From a virus: 38,480 nt of DNA. Within the stretch, counting starts at the first letter, position 1, and each line of letters starts with the position of its first letter. The translations under genes and the position numbers were made by a program. Positions 1-9,296 of the stretch are shown here, piece by piece. The stretch spans positions 1 to 38,480 of IMG/VR virus record IMGVR_UViG_3300046321_000285; one strand, given 5' to 3'. Under the pieces are notes generated by a model. The model had not been told where the DNA came from. It saw only the letters and a list, made by a program, of their open reading frames with translations, and did no database searches.

Positions 1-131
1 CGGATAATGACGCCGAATTTTTCGGAAAATGGACTCGGTATAAAGCCAGGTTGAATCTCTCCCACGGTTTATAATTTTACCAAAGATTACAAAATAAGTA
101 CCCGTGGGTGAGTGGATGCCTGAAATCTTAT
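1..131. repeat. Terminal redundancy, left copy
   Basis: This stretch is repeated at 38350-38480 with a single difference (C at 127, A at 38476). It is what an assembler leaves when a circular molecule is cut open, and would also fit a short direct terminal repeat. It contains a small hairpin (CCGAA-TTT-TTCGG, 13-25) and a wider pairing of CCCACGG near 60 with CCGTGGG near 105. Confidence 0.9.
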
Positions 132-217
132 AAAAAACACTTCAACATGAAGCGATAGAACATATTCTATCGTCTCAAATTTTATTTCTTCGCTAAGGCG
201 AAATAAACTAACATTTT
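1..217. other. Gene-free hairpin-rich gap, possible origin region (left part)
   Basis: No convincing gene. Together with 38118-38349 it forms a gap of about 450 bases on the circle, directly after the replication-protein gene. It holds a perfect inverted repeat CGATAGAA-CATA-TTCTATCG at 153-172 and a second hairpin TTCGC-TAAG-GCGAA at 189-202 just before the first gene. No iterons or DnaA-box cluster were found, so an origin function is inferred from position only. Confidence 0.4.
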
Positions 218-457
218 ATGAAAAAATCTACTCTTGTAATTATACTACTCTGCTCATTATGACTGATTGATCTTATTTTCGATGTACCATCCGACACATT
301 TATTTATTTTTTTGTATCATTTGTGTTTTTCTGATTGTATTTTGCAATCCTGGATGCTCTCGATAGATATGAGCCAATCCAAGTAACGCAAATAGCTTTA
401 CTTGATCGAGACGACATTGCAAAAATTGTCGATGAAAATATGAAAAGTAAAATTTAA
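218..457 (+). CDS. Small two-helix membrane protein
   Basis: 79 residues, ending at TAA. Two hydrophobic segments are visible: residues about 5-20, starting STLVIILLCSLG, and about 28-47, around FIYFFVSFVFFGLYFAI. A charged cytosolic-looking tail of about 30 residues follows. Two glycines are encoded by TGA, and standard-code reading would break the gene at codon 15. It is the first gene after the hairpin-rich gap, with an A/T-rich leader and no Shine-Dalgarno sequence. It resembles no family I can name; a small inner-membrane protein of the early region is the most that can be said. Confidence 0.75.
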
Positions 458-469
458 CCATTTCTAAAT

Positions 470-856
470 ATGCACCCAAAATTCCGTTGCTACATCCACT
501 CTACTGGTGAGATGCTTCCAGTCAATGCTATCGTCCAGATGAACGATGAAGACTGACCGCGAGTGTTCCCGAAGTGATACGATCGTAATTTCCTCGTTTC
601 AGAGTGAGAAGTAGAGCTCATGCAGTATATAGGGCTCAAGGACAAGAATGGAAATGAGATCTATGAATCAGACATAGTAAAAGTTTCCGACAAAAGCATA
701 TGTATTGTTGATTTTCATTCTTGACAATTTGTTTTCACAATCATACATCCTAACCCAAGAACCTGATGAATCAGATGGTGTAATGAATCAGTATACTTTA
801 ATTTACAAAGTGAAATCATAGCAAATATCTACAAAAATCCAGATCTAATGAAGTAA
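470..856 (+). CDS. YopX-like phage protein
   Basis: 128 residues. The centre carries the signature of the YopX family of phage hypothetical proteins: MQYIGLKDKNGNEIYESDIV, near residues 51-70. An SH3-like beta-rich tail follows, containing several TGA-encoded glycines, among them two consecutive TGA codons before IRWCN. YopX proteins are widespread in phages and usually of unknown function, sitting among early genes. The start is the only in-frame ATG near the upstream stop, 12 bases after the previous gene. Family assignment is firm; function is open. Confidence 0.85.
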
Positions 857-897
857 CCAAAAAAACAAAAACAAATATTTATCCCTATCTAAAAACT

Positions 898-1761
898 ATG
901 CAACTCTCTCGACAACATCTCGTGCTCGTATGACTCGTGATCGTATCACTCCTCGGGCTCACATGGTACGCGAATAGTACGCCAACACAAAAACTATCTC
1001 CAGATGAGATAGCCTCACAAAAAGAAGAAGAAGCAAGAAAGGCACGATATGATGCGGATTATGACAAATATCATAACTGCCTCATCCAGTACAAAGGATG
1101 ATCAAAAACATTCTGAGAAGATCAAAGAAAGGCGTACGAGTGTTTTACATCATGAACGGGCAACCTCACCCCAGTAAGTGAGGTTCCCCCCAAATGAATA
1201 ATAACAAAAGTCAGTGCAGCAGAGCTCACTACTGTCCCACGTGCGGTCGCAAGCGAGTCGAAGCAGGTGAAGAGTGAGAAGCAATCACCATCAGTCTCTC
1301 CAAAGAGTACGCCTGCTCAGATTGTGGAACCAAGTTCTCATATCGAGAATTTGACGAAAAACGGGTATAGAGAGGAACCAACGATGGCACTGATCATAGC
1401 GTGTAGCAACGCTCGTGATCCTCTCCATTGCAAGCTCTATGGACTCTCCATCATGTACAACGAGGCAGGAAATCAACAGAAATCCAAAGCCTGCATAACT
1501 CGCAAGAACTGTATGTGACTCAACAGCGGAAAGATGGTATTCAAGTCCTATCAGGATGGTATGGATGATTGGGTACGTCGCTACAACAAGTACTGGTACA
1601 AGGCAACGTCAATGAGTCAATTCTACGCACCGAAAGGAAAGAAATCATACTATGGATACTGTACGAGCGAAGTATCAAGCAATAGTGAGGTATGATGTCC
1701 CGAGTGACTCAAGATCACAAGTGCGAAGTTTGCACAACTCAGTTTAATTTTTAAAAAATAA
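898..1761 (+). CDS. Membrane-anchored or secreted cysteine-containing protein
   Basis: 287 residues. An N-terminal hydrophobic segment (about residues 8-25, VLVGLVIVSLLGLTWYAN) looks like a signal anchor. It is followed by a Lys/Glu-rich linker, then a Ser/Pro-rich stretch around residues 110-145. The C-terminal domain of about 110 residues contains four to five cysteines and an aromatic motif (W-V-R-R-Y-N-K-Y-W-Y-K). Cysteines plus a signal anchor suggest that the C-terminal part lies outside the cytoplasm. I do not recognise the family. A role in exclusion or surface modification is possible but unsupported. Confidence 0.7.
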
Positions 1762-1764
1762 TAT

Positions 1765-2199
1765 ATGTACAAAACTATAATCGATGAAGACGGGAAAAAA
1801 TACAACCTCGTCCCAGTGGATGAGGCAACACCAGTACCACCAAAAAAGAAGTGGGAGCCGAAAGTTGGTGAGTGGTCAATCACTGGTTGTTGAGGCGTAA
1901 TAAATTCTCGTTCTTACGAAGTTTCAAGATTAGCAAGATTATTCGGTACAGAATACCCAACAAAAGAACTCGCTGAGAAAGCTAGAGAAGCAATGAGAAT
2001 ACACAATCTCCTACTCTCCAGAAAAATGGAGGAATGTCCAAATAATGGTGACCATACGATATATAAACGGAATAATGAATGGGAGTATGTCAAAATCAAC
2101 ATATCGTGGTACCCAGATACTGTCCTTTTTACTGAAAAAGTCGCAGACAAGATCTGCGGAGAACTCAACGATCCAGAACTCAATTTTTTAAACATTTAA
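1765..2199 (+). CDS. Conserved phage-type hypothetical protein
   Basis: 144 residues, starting four bases after the previous stop. The middle reads WEPKVGEWSITGCGG, then a stretch with FGTEYPTKELAEKAREAMR, then an alternating beta-like tail (EWEYVKINISWYP). Phages often carry small proteins with the pattern W-x-P-x-x-G-E-W, then T-x-E-x-A-E-K-A, followed by a short helix and strands; their function is unknown. One TGA codon is used for the Gly of GCGG. It is co-directional with its neighbours in what looks like one early operon. Confidence 0.75.
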
Positions 2200-2203
2200 T
2201 TTT

Positions 2204-2479
2204 ATGAAAAACCAAAAACTCTCAAAATTCCAAAAGCAACATCTCAAGTATCTCAAAACTCTCTCGAAAAAAGAGTTGATAAAAAAGTCTATGGTCGATC
2301 TGGAGCTATCAGCGAATATGATGATCGCAAATGACAATCTCCGTGCAGAACTCCATGCCACAAAGAAGATCCTCGATACTACAGAGCAAGCGATAGTATC
2401 TGCCGAACACGCTCTCCACTACAAGGAGGGCGAGATTAATCACAAGGACAGACTTCTCAATTCACTAATCAACTCATAA
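2204..2479 (+). CDS. Small helical, probably coiled-coil protein
   Basis: 91 residues, Lys/Leu/Glu-rich, with no glycine-TGA codons except none needed by its composition. The whole chain is predicted helical by eye, with heptad-like spacing of Leu, Ile and Ala from about residue 30 to the end. It begins four bases after the previous TAA. No family was recognised. A small cytoplasmic helical protein, perhaps an oligomeric accessory factor, is consistent with the sequence. Confidence 0.65.
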   Translation: MKNQKLSKFQKQHLKYLKTLSKKELIKKSMVDLELSANMMIANDNLRAELHATKKILDTTEQAIVSAEHALHYKEGEINHKDRLLNSLINS

Positions 2480-2480
2480 T

Positions 2481-2846
2481 ATGCGATATAAACCAACACC
2501 CAAACTCTACCAAGTGCTCGATCTCCTCGGACACCCAAAGGAATGAAAAATAAAACAAACATTCAACGGATGATTCGTGTTCTACATGACACCAAAGAAG
2601 TTCGTAGCATTCTGATACTCGCTCAAGGAGTGAGTCGATGCTTGACTCATAGAGATCGTCGATGATCACCCGCTCTGGAGGCTCGCAGAGAAGAACGATC
2701 TGATCCCAGTAGAATGGATCAAGAGCCTACTGACTCAAGAGCAATTCGCAGATTGGTGTGAAAAATCACGAGGATCTACATGTTCAGCATACGGAATATA
2801 CGCCTATGATGTTAAAAAATATCTACAACTCGCATGACTTCAATAA
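2481..2846 (+). CDS. Hypothetical early protein
   Basis: 121 residues, ATG one base after the previous stop. It uses several TGA glycines (for example in GHPKEGK and FNGGF). The composition is that of a small soluble globular protein with aromatic clusters (FNGGFVFYMTPKKF; WRLAEKNDLIPVEWIKSLL). Its 3' end overlaps the zinc-ribbon gene by 13 bases, so the two are likely translationally linked. No family was recognised. Confidence 0.65.
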
Positions 2847-2965
2847 TCTACTCCGAGACTCCTACTGGATGCCTCTATACTTGCCCATGCTGATGTTCTG
2901 ATCATCACTACATGATCCACTGTACAGGATGTGGCGAACTCAATAAAAATAACCCTCCGAAATAA
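2834..2965 (+). CDS. Zinc-ribbon micro-protein
   Basis: 43 residues, overlapping the genes on both sides: 13 bases with the previous gene, and a TAATG overlap with the resolvase. The sequence shows C-x4-C-x-C-x-C followed by H-H and C-x2-C-G (CLYTCPCGCSDHH then CTGCGE), a plausible zinc-binding knuckle pair. Tiny zinc-ribbon proteins of this kind are common in phage early operons, as nucleic-acid binding or host-takeover factors. That role is inference. Confidence 0.65.
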
Positions 2966-3363
2966 TGGAAAAATCAGAAATCATGCGATTCACGATCTCG
3001 GGTATTATCCCGAGCAAAAAAAACAACAAGCAAATCAGGAAAAGCGGAAATAAAAGATGGATCGCATCATCTGATGAATACCAGAATTGGGAGAAAACAC
3101 ACGCACAGGAACTCAAAAATATGTATCCAGAGCACAAAGATCTCGTGTGACCACTCTCAATCGAATACGTGTTCCATCCTGACACCAAGCGTCGATTCGA
3201 TATGTCTAACAAGATTGAGAGCATCAATGATATGCTCGTGTCCTCAGGAATCATCCAGGATGACAACATATTCATCATGTCAGATCTCCACATGCGACTC
3301 GGATCAATGAGCACATCTGGTGAGATACAGGTCGAGGTTACTATTTTTTTCTTTACCTCCTAA
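2965..3363 (+). CDS. rusA: RusA-like Holliday junction resolvase
   Basis: 132 residues, the usual length for RusA. N-terminal FTISGIIPSKKNNKQI is the family opening (F-x-I-x-G-x-P-x-S-K-x-N). The acidic active-site region is at RRFDMSNKIESINDML (Asp79, Asp89), and GIIQDDN provides the Asp99-Asp100 pair. RusA resolves four-way DNA junctions as a Mg-dependent dimer; in phages it clears recombination and replication intermediates before packaging. The ATG overlaps the stop of the zinc-ribbon gene (TAATG). It probably works with the Sak4-like ATPase and ExoX-like nuclease encoded at 34.7-36.6 kb. Confidence 0.85.
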
Positions 3364-3373
3364 CAACTAAACC

Positions 3374-3667
3374 ATGATACATACTGAACTTATAGAGCGT
3401 GCAATTGCACTCATGAAGAAAAATAAGTCTCACTATCAAGAGCTTGCATGATATGATGATTGGTGGGATTATCCAACTAAATTCACATATCCTAAATTCT
3501 TCGCATTTTTACTCTCTCCTGAATTCGTTGAGACATATGCATCATTAGATTTAAAAAATCCTGATGACTCATATAGGAAATGGATTGCACAGAAGTTTTG
3601 ACAGACAATCTATGAGTACCAATCCTGAAACGAACAACCTTTAATTTCTTTACTATCCAAAATCTAA
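3374..3667 (+). CDS. Hypothetical protein
   Basis: 97 residues, Trp/Tyr-rich (GYDDWWDYPTKFTYPKFFAF), ending at TAA. TGA encodes glycines at GYDDWW, KFGQT and SGNEQ. It is a small soluble protein with no recognised domain. The start lies ten bases after the resolvase stop, in an A-rich leader without a Shine-Dalgarno sequence. Confidence 0.6.
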
Positions 3668-3682
3668 TGGAAAAACTCTAAT

Positions 3683-4099
3683 ATGAACAAAGAAAAATCA
3701 ATAGAACGAATACAGGAGCTCTACACTCAAGATCGTATAGCTCTCAGATGCGAGCGAGAGGAGCTCGGGTGCAAGCAATTTTCCCAAAAATACGATCTCA
3801 AGTACGATACCATCCGCAAGTACTGTCCATGACTCGCTGACCGATCGAACACAATCAGGAAGCACATCATGAGAGGTGCAACATATCCAGAACTCCGCAA
3901 GATGTGATACTCTGATAGATTCATCGTACAGAAGATGGATCTCTACAGCAAGCCACCGAGCGAGAGTGACAAGATCGAGCCAGTAGAGCCACCACGTCCA
4001 GTGCATCGTGAGTATGTGCCCTATTGGATGGATGATAGTGTAGTGGATCCAGATCGACCTATAAGGTGTGAGAAAACAAAAAATATTGTAAAATGATAG
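3683..4099 (+). CDS. HTH-like DNA-binding protein
   Basis: 138 residues. Residues about 25-50 (CKQFSQKYDLKYDTIRKY) read as a helix-turn-helix, and a second basic helix follows (NTIRKHIMRGATYPELRKMG). The tail is acidic and proline-rich. It could be a transcription regulator of the early operon or a recombination/packaging factor. The gene ends with TGA TAG: the TGA is read as glycine and the TAG terminates, a useful local check of the code. Confidence 0.55.
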
Positions 4100-4139
4100 A
4101 AAATTGATATTATTATAATAATTTCATAATTTTACAAAA

Positions 4140-4283
4140 ATGATAAAAAAAATAGAACAAAAAAAGAAAGAACTTGAAGAAATAAAAAAGAAAATAAAAG
4201 AACTTCAAAAGCAAAGAAAACAAGTCTATAACTACATTACTCTGTACGAATGGAGAGAAAAACAGAAAGAAAATGAAATTTAA
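4140..4283 (+). CDS. Short coiled-coil peptide
   Basis: 47 residues, almost all Lys, Glu and Ile in a helical pattern (KKKELEEIKKKIKELQKQ). The 3' end overlaps the next gene by 11 bases (ATGAAATTTAA), which suggests coupled translation. No family was recognised. Confidence 0.55.
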   Translation: MIKKIEQKKKELEEIKKKIKELQKQRKQVYNYITLYEWREKQKENEI

Positions 4284-4776
4284 ATTTGACTTTCAAAAAA
4301 TAAAGAATATACTTGTCTCATCACAACAAGTGATGCAATCTATATTCTTCGTCGGAAGCACGTCACGCCCAAATCATATGAAATACTTTTATTCAAGATC
4401 TATATCAAGTACAACTCTCACTCGAGAAGATGGAAAAATAGTGATCAACTGGGGTGCATTCCATGCAGAATCGAAAGGAGAAATTGAATCATTTAAAAAA
4501 TTTATCCCAGATTCCATTGAAATGAGTTATGAAGAAGCGAAAGTTTTCTGTGAAAATGCTGGTCTTATGAAAAAATTCCTTGAATCAGAAAATCATGAAG
4601 AACTCAAGGTATACCTTGAAGTTGAGTGAGCAAAAAGAAAAGCATTTACAGAGAAACTCAAAAAAGAAGAAAGTTTAAAAAAATCACTCATGGATCAAAA
4701 GATCAAAAATGGAGAATGGAAAATGCTCGGATTGCGTTTGGTAGATTCAAAGACATGAGAAAAAATTGTACTATAA
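4273..4776 (+). CDS. Hypothetical protein, last gene before the gene-free stretch
   Basis: 167 residues when TGA is read as Gly; the single in-frame TGA (in EVEGAKR) would otherwise truncate it at 118. It looks like a soluble alpha/beta protein (SSTTLTREDGKIVINWGAFHAES) with a highly charged helical C-terminus. Its last codons overlap a TATAAT box (4772-4777) that may start the downstream structured RNA. No family was recognised. Confidence 0.65.
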
Positions 4777-4777
4777 T
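4772..4777 (+). promoter_or_regulatory. -10 box (TATAAT) before the structured RNA
   Basis: A consensus TATAAT placed right at the end of the preceding gene. The predicted start, about seven bases downstream, falls just before the first hairpin of the gene-free stretch. No good -35 hexamer is visible. Confidence 0.45.
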
Positions 4778-5550
4778 CATTTTATACTCTCCTCCTCATC
4801 CCGACTCGCTCGGTGTGAGACTGGAGAGGATGTAAGATACCCTCTCTGATTGTATCAGACCTCTCTCGTAGAGAGGAGGGGGAATAAACTGGGCTAGCAA
4901 ATCAGAAGCTCCGCCAAGAGCATAGTGCAATACTATTTCCCCTTCTCTTTATGAGAATTTAATCTTTATATTTTTTATTATGTGACTTTTGACTTGATTA
5001 TTCGAGGTTGCAACCTCTCCAATTTCTATAGTTGCTGATGTGTTCACTTTAGGCAACGTTTGAGAAAATAAATCATTTACTCGACAAAAAATGGAAGATA
5101 TAGAAAGAGAATTCAAGCGATAGAATCCCTCATAGTGAGAGTGAAGTGGTAGCTCAACCGGTCCCACTTCACTCTCCTTGTGAGAATTCCAATTGACTCA
5201 ACTCAATAATTAAATATACTCCTCAAAAAGGATGAGTATAAACATCCGACTCGATAAGAGCATAGCACGTGGAAGTGAGTGTCACCATATGCCGTATATC
5301 CTGTAAACAGGGCGATCATACTCCGACAATCCGACGTGAAGAGATCAGAACTACTGATATGATAGCGAGGACTCGTGCTAGACAATCGAAGATCTGACGT
5401 TGTCAGTCTAGCGATAAGAGGATGACTCTGAGTGGTAACGACTAGTGCATCACTCTATCTAGCATAGTGAGGTAACACGTGTCTCTGGTAGATCTTACCG
5501 TGCGACCTCCTCCTCACCTCTGCTCGAGACTCTGAACAGTCTATATATAC
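4778..5550 (+). ncRNA. Candidate large structured non-coding RNA
   Basis: About 770 bases with no acceptable + strand gene, starting after a TATAAT box. Stems seen by eye: CTCTCC/GGAGAG (4787-4828, with nested CTCA/TGAG and CCG/CGG); CTGAT/ATCAG (4846-4858); CCTCTCT/AGAGAGG (4860-4876); palindrome GAGGTTGCAACCTC (near 5005); a 13-bp stem at 5137-5176; TATACTC/GAGTATA (5215-5240). A long-range helix TAGCACG (5263-5269) with CGTGCTA (5374-5380) encloses GTGA/TCAC, CCTG/CAGG and ATCAG/CTGAT hairpins. CTAGAC/GTCTAG (5378-5411) encloses CTGAC-GTT-GTCAG. The 10-mer AAGAGCATAG occurs at 4916 and 5256. Large ornate RNAs (GOLLD, ROOL) are known from phages; identity to either cannot be judged here. 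It could be two RNAs, split near 4950-5100. Confidence 0.55.
5123..5189. repeat. Long inverted repeat (13-bp perfect stem)
   Basis: GAGAGTGAAGTGG (5137-5149) pairs perfectly with CCACTTCACTCTC (5164-5176) around a 14-base loop. Outer CTCA/TGAG and GAAT/ATTC pairs extend the arm. There is no U-run, so it is not a simple terminator. The loop (TAGCTCAACCGGTC) resembles a tRNA D-loop, but no tRNA can be completed around it. Confidence 0.75.
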
Positions 5551-5552
5551 TG

Positions 5553-5558
5553 TATAAT
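5553..5558 (+). promoter_or_regulatory. -10 box (TATAAT) of the 5583 gene
   Basis: Perfect TATAAT 24 bases before the ATG of the small HTH gene, directly after an ACAGT/ACTGT hairpin that ends the structured stretch. CTGAAC upstream is a weak -35 candidate. Confidence 0.45.
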
Positions 5559-5582
5559 ATAACTAATAAATAAATATTAAAT

Positions 5583-6026
5583 ATGACAAGAGGAAAAAGA
5601 ACATCTGCAGAAGTTAAGGCAAAAATAATTGAAGAGAAGATAAACACTGATTGAAGTGCTCGCGATATTGAACAATCAACTTGAATACCTCATGAGACAA
5701 TTGCTAAGGTTCTTCGTGACGATTTTGCACAAATTTGCACGAAGAACGATAAAGTGAGTGATCTCATATCACGCAACAACAATCTCCAGAGTGCAGCCGA
5801 TGCACTTATCGCCGAGATGATAGCGAATAAGCACGAGTCAGTCACAGTCGCACAGCTCACAACTCTCAGACAGTCAACATTCACTCAGAATCAACTGCTG
5901 ACGTGACAAGCTACTGACAGAGTAGACGTGACAGGCTATGACATCATCAAGGATATATCAACAGGCAAAATTAAGCGTGATGACGCGTATGCAATTCTCG
6001 ATCAGACCAACGAAGAAGACTCATAG
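5583..6026 (+). CDS. HTH protein, possible small terminase subunit
   Basis: 147 residues. Residues about 8-45 form a helix-turn-helix (KIIEEKINTDGSARDIEQ then GIPHETIAKVLRDDF). A helical oligomerisation-type region follows (residues 55-100), then a short C-terminal tail ending in acidic residues. Small terminase subunits recognise the packaging site with such an HTH and are encoded ahead of structural genes. Here the large subunit is 11 kb away, so a transcription regulator remains possible. The stop codon lies inside an intrinsic terminator, which makes this a single-gene transcript. Confidence 0.6.
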
Positions 6027-6037
6027 AGTCTTTTTTT
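6017..6037 (+). terminator. Intrinsic terminator
   Basis: AGACTC-ATA-GAGTCT followed by seven T. The stem includes the TAG stop of the preceding gene. Confidence 0.85.
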
Positions 6038-6044
6038 ATTAAAA

Positions 6045-6062
6045 ACAAGGGGAAATTTATAT
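6045..6062 (+). repeat. Promoter-upstream repeat, copy 1
   Basis: ACAAGGGGAAATTTATAT, preceded by an A-run, is identical to 21386-21403. Both copies lie 19-24 bases ahead of a TATAAT box that opens a virion-gene operon. Candidate activator or RNA-polymerase recognition element. This copy lacks the complementary right arm seen in copy 2. Confidence 0.7.
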
Positions 6063-6081
6063 CACTTTTGCAAAAAATAGA

Positions 6082-6087
6082 TATAAT
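6082..6087 (+). promoter_or_regulatory. -10 box of a leaderless late promoter
   Basis: TATAAT, six bases (CGTCTC), then ATG at 6094. A start seven bases after the box would coincide with the A of the ATG. The string GATATAATCGTCTCAT recurs at 33584-33599 ahead of the att region. Confidence 0.7.
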
Positions 6088-6093
6088 CGTCTC

Positions 6094-7044
6094 ATGAATA
6101 ACTATCAAGACGCACTCAATATCGCCTATGGGATCATCAGTACAGCTCAGGATAGCTCAACATATCCTGAGCTTATGATGCGTGCATTCATAAATAAGGC
6201 ACAGAATGATATATGCTACGGGAATATCGTCAATCTCTCGACAGGGATGCGACTATCGAAGCAAGCCTTAACATTCCTTGAGAAGTCAACGATCATCCGA
6301 TGAGCTCCATCATCTACACTCTGAGCCACTGCCAGTATAGGTAATGATCTCACGATCACGAATCAATGGAATCCAGCAGGCAATCCCGTTGCGAACCCGA
6401 GCTATAGTTGATATATCTGGATCAATGGCAATCTCGTGAGCTATACCTACAATGATGGTGACACAATCTCGTGAATACCGACGAGTGGTGACTATACACT
6501 CAACTATGAGTGGCAATCGTGAACTAAAGCGTATCCTTTGTATGCTCTCCCTACTGACTTCTGACAGCTATCACGAATATTCGCAAACTATACAGGTACG
6601 ACACGACGTGTTCCGCTCTCACCAATCGACTCTCGTGATCTCACGGATGATCCGATCAACTACACGAATCAATATCGATCACTCGACGTGTGACAGTGAC
6701 AGTATGGCGGGTACTACTCTATGATCCGATGATCTTTTATCCTCCCAATCATGGGTGGCCAAGGTATCACACCGATCACAATAGAGTACCAAAAAAAACC
6801 AGAACAGCTCACAGCCCATACAGATGCTCTCACGATACCTGACGAGTACTCTCTATCTACTATCCCATATCTCGCGGTATCTGAAATGATGGCGAACAGA
6901 TGAGAGATGGATGAAGCAATGAAGCTCAACAATCTAGCGTACAACAACGTCCAGTCAATGTATGAGTACTATGGGTCGATCAGGCAGGAGCTCCTGTACA
7001 ACCAGCGAGTAGGGTCAGGATATGACGGATATCTATCAATCTAA
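6094..7044 (+). CDS. Virion neck/adaptor-like protein
   Basis: 316 residues. The N-terminal ~65 residues are helical (DALNIAYGIISTAQ; LMMRAFINKAQNDICYGN). A glycine-rich beta region follows, with many TGA-encoded glycines, then YPLYALPTDFGQLSRIF, which resembles the core of head-tail adaptor/tail-tube A proteins of podoviruses. A C-terminal helical part (EMMANRGEMDEAMKLNN) completes it. Its position, first in the late operon and just before a nozzle-like protein, supports a connector role. There is no Shine-Dalgarno sequence; the message is probably leaderless. Assignment to a specific adaptor family is tentative. Confidence 0.55.
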
Positions 7045-7053
7045 CTGCGAACA

Positions 7054-8697
7054 ATGGCAATAAAAGAAGTCAAAAAATTCATACCAATGAAAGAATCAAA
7101 GGATGCTCGTCCTGTCTTTTTTGGTGGATTGATCGACAACGCCGATCCGAATGATATACCATACGCTAATACTCCATACTGACGTAACTTCCGCGTGTGA
7201 TCCAACGGAATCACTATACGCCCATGATACACACAGGTATCGTCGACGACCGGTACGGGGCTCAAGAACTATGGAATAGCCACGTATGATAGTACTCCGA
7301 CGATAGTCGTATGATATAAGGCAAGCTCCACAAGCTACCTATCAACGATGGATCCGACGACGTATGCAATCGCTAATATCACCACATGAGCAAATATCAC
7401 GAGTGAGAATAGAATGAATTTCCTCTCTGGTGGTGGCTCGATCTACTGTATGAATGGGGTAGATCTCTATGGTAAGCTCACAGGTACTACCTACTCGATC
7501 CCTGCATCATGAGTATCGAGCTTCCGTCCGTCGTTCGGTGTGTATTTTTCTAATTGTGGATGGGTAAGTGGGAATCCATGAGATCCGAACAAGGTATATA
7601 AGAGCCTTGCCAACAATCTCGACGACTACAACTCTACAGGATCTGACAAGTTCACATTCCCCTATGCCATCACAGGGCTCGGATGTAACCAACAGTCATT
7701 ATATGTATTCTCGAAGTACACTATCGACGTGATCAACACAGCGACAAGCACGAACTGGATCAATAAGCCACTTGAGACTACAGAATGATGCGGAAATCAC
7801 AATCTCATAGTATCCGTCGGAAAGGCTATATACTACGTCACTCCGACGAACAGAATAAAGAGTATATCGCCTAACTCGCTGTGAATGTACGACGTATCTG
7901 ATCTCTCTCACAAGCCGTACAAGTGAATCGACAAGACAATGGCAAGCCTCGCAATGGATCAATCGTGAGCATTCTGATATGCAATACCAAGCAAGTGAAT
8001 TATATGCTGGCATATGAAAACGAAGAGCGCAACGTATAATGATATAGTCATCATCTACAACTATGAGTTCGGTGACTGGATGGTAGACACGAACAAGTCG
8101 TATAGTATGGGCACGATCTATAACGGCATACCGTATGCCATATCTGCCGTCAATACGTCGATATTCCAAGATGAGATAGGCACTACAGATGATGATGCAC
8201 CTATACAGTTCCGATATGACACCAAGGAGGTCGATCTCTGAGATCCAACCGCGATGAAGGTTCTCTGGCAATCTCGCTTGTTCCTCGCGATCAGTCCCAA
8301 TGGTGAACTCACACAGACAATCAAGGGTGATGGTGGTACAATAGATACACGCATAATATCTGACGACGACATACCGAATCAATCGAGCGGTATAGGAACA
8401 CAAGCGGTCGGGACGTACTGAATAGGTCAAGAGTGAACACAGGACACACTCTATGATATATTCATCCTCCGTGACAAGTGACAACTATGGTCACGATGTA
8501 GACGTTATCAGTGGTCGTATACCACTGGGAAATCATGAACACAGATTGTACTGCAAAATCTCGCAATACAAATGGAAATCAAGCCATTCATTGCGAGTGG
8601 GACAACATATAGTCCATTGGACTCTAATTTTAATACACTGCTCGCGGAGGATGGGGTGGAGATGGTAGCTGAGCACTGAATAACCCTAATAACGTAA
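7054..8697 (+). CDS. Nozzle/tail-tube-like virion protein
   Basis: 547 residues. The opening F-F-G-G-L-I-D-N-A, then Y-G-R-N-F-R-V-G-S-N-G-I-T-I-R-P-G-Y, has the pattern of podovirus tail nozzle (tube B) proteins: a Gly-Gly-Leu turn, then N-F-R and I-x-x-R-P-G. The rest is repeated beta-blade-like segments (GNHNLIVSVGKAIYYVTP; GKLTGTTYSIPASGVS). At least fifteen TGA glycines are used. It lies between the adaptor-like gene and the receptor-binding genes, as expected for a tail-tip tube. Confidence in a structural role is high, in the nozzle label moderate. Confidence 0.6.
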
Positions 8698-8698
8698 T

Positions 8699-9295
8699 AT
8701 GCCTAATTCTCAACAGACAATAGATCAACGCCCTGTAGTGGCACCAACGATCAATGACAAAATTCTCATCGCACAAGATAGCGACTCAAGCAAGATCAAG
8801 ACATCTCTCATATCAGCACTCTATGCAATGTTCAAGACTTCATTCGATCAGTTGTACGCTCAGATATGAGGAAGCCTGTGATCAATATTCAGTGCATCAA
8901 GCATAGAGCTGTGATCCTCTGATACAACTCTATCCCGCGTGTCCGCTGGAGTCGTGGCAATCGAGGGAAAGACAATCCCTTTTTCTATTCTTCCATCTAC
9001 CGCTACAGATGGTGCAACAGTAACTTTTGACCTCGCGACGAATAACAAGCACAAAGTCACAATAGCAGGTAACCGTACTATGGCACTCTCAAACACTACC
9101 AATATTCCTGCATTTATAATCAATATAAAGCAAGATGGTACGGGTTCTCGTACTGTCACTTGGTTCTCGGGTATAACTTGGGCAGGTGGTACAGCTCCAA
9201 CACTCACCACAACCGCAAATAAAACGGATTCATTCTGATTTCAACAGATTTCGGCAGGTGTTTATCTCGGTTTCGTAATCGCTCAGAATATATAA
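8699..9295 (+). CDS. Tail-fibre-like protein
   Basis: 198 residues, starting one base after the upstream stop. The C-terminal ~100 residues (AGNRTMALSNTTNIPAFI; KQDGTGSRTVTWFSGITWAG) match the beta-rich domain often found near the ends of phage tail fibres and in prophage structural proteins. The N-terminal part is helical and may attach it to the tail. It is followed within one base by the LamG protein, so the group is probably co-translated. Likely role: a receptor-binding or tail-tip subunit. Confidence 0.65.
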
Positions 9296-9296
9296 T

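Noticed and set aside
5145-5165. Possible tRNA D-arm (TAGCTCAACCGGT)
   Set aside because: No T arm with TTCRA, no anticodon arm and no acceptor pairing can be placed around it; it is the loop of a perfect hairpin.
4949-5167. 72-codon minus-strand frame inside the structured stretch
   Set aside because: It has no ATG start (GTG only), begins within a 13-bp hairpin, matches no family I know, and is isolated on the wrong strand; RNA structure explains the stretch better.
7699-8484. Long minus-strand frame (261 codons)
   Set aside because: It lies entirely antisense to the 547-residue nozzle-like gene and mirrors its codon pattern; no family resemblance.
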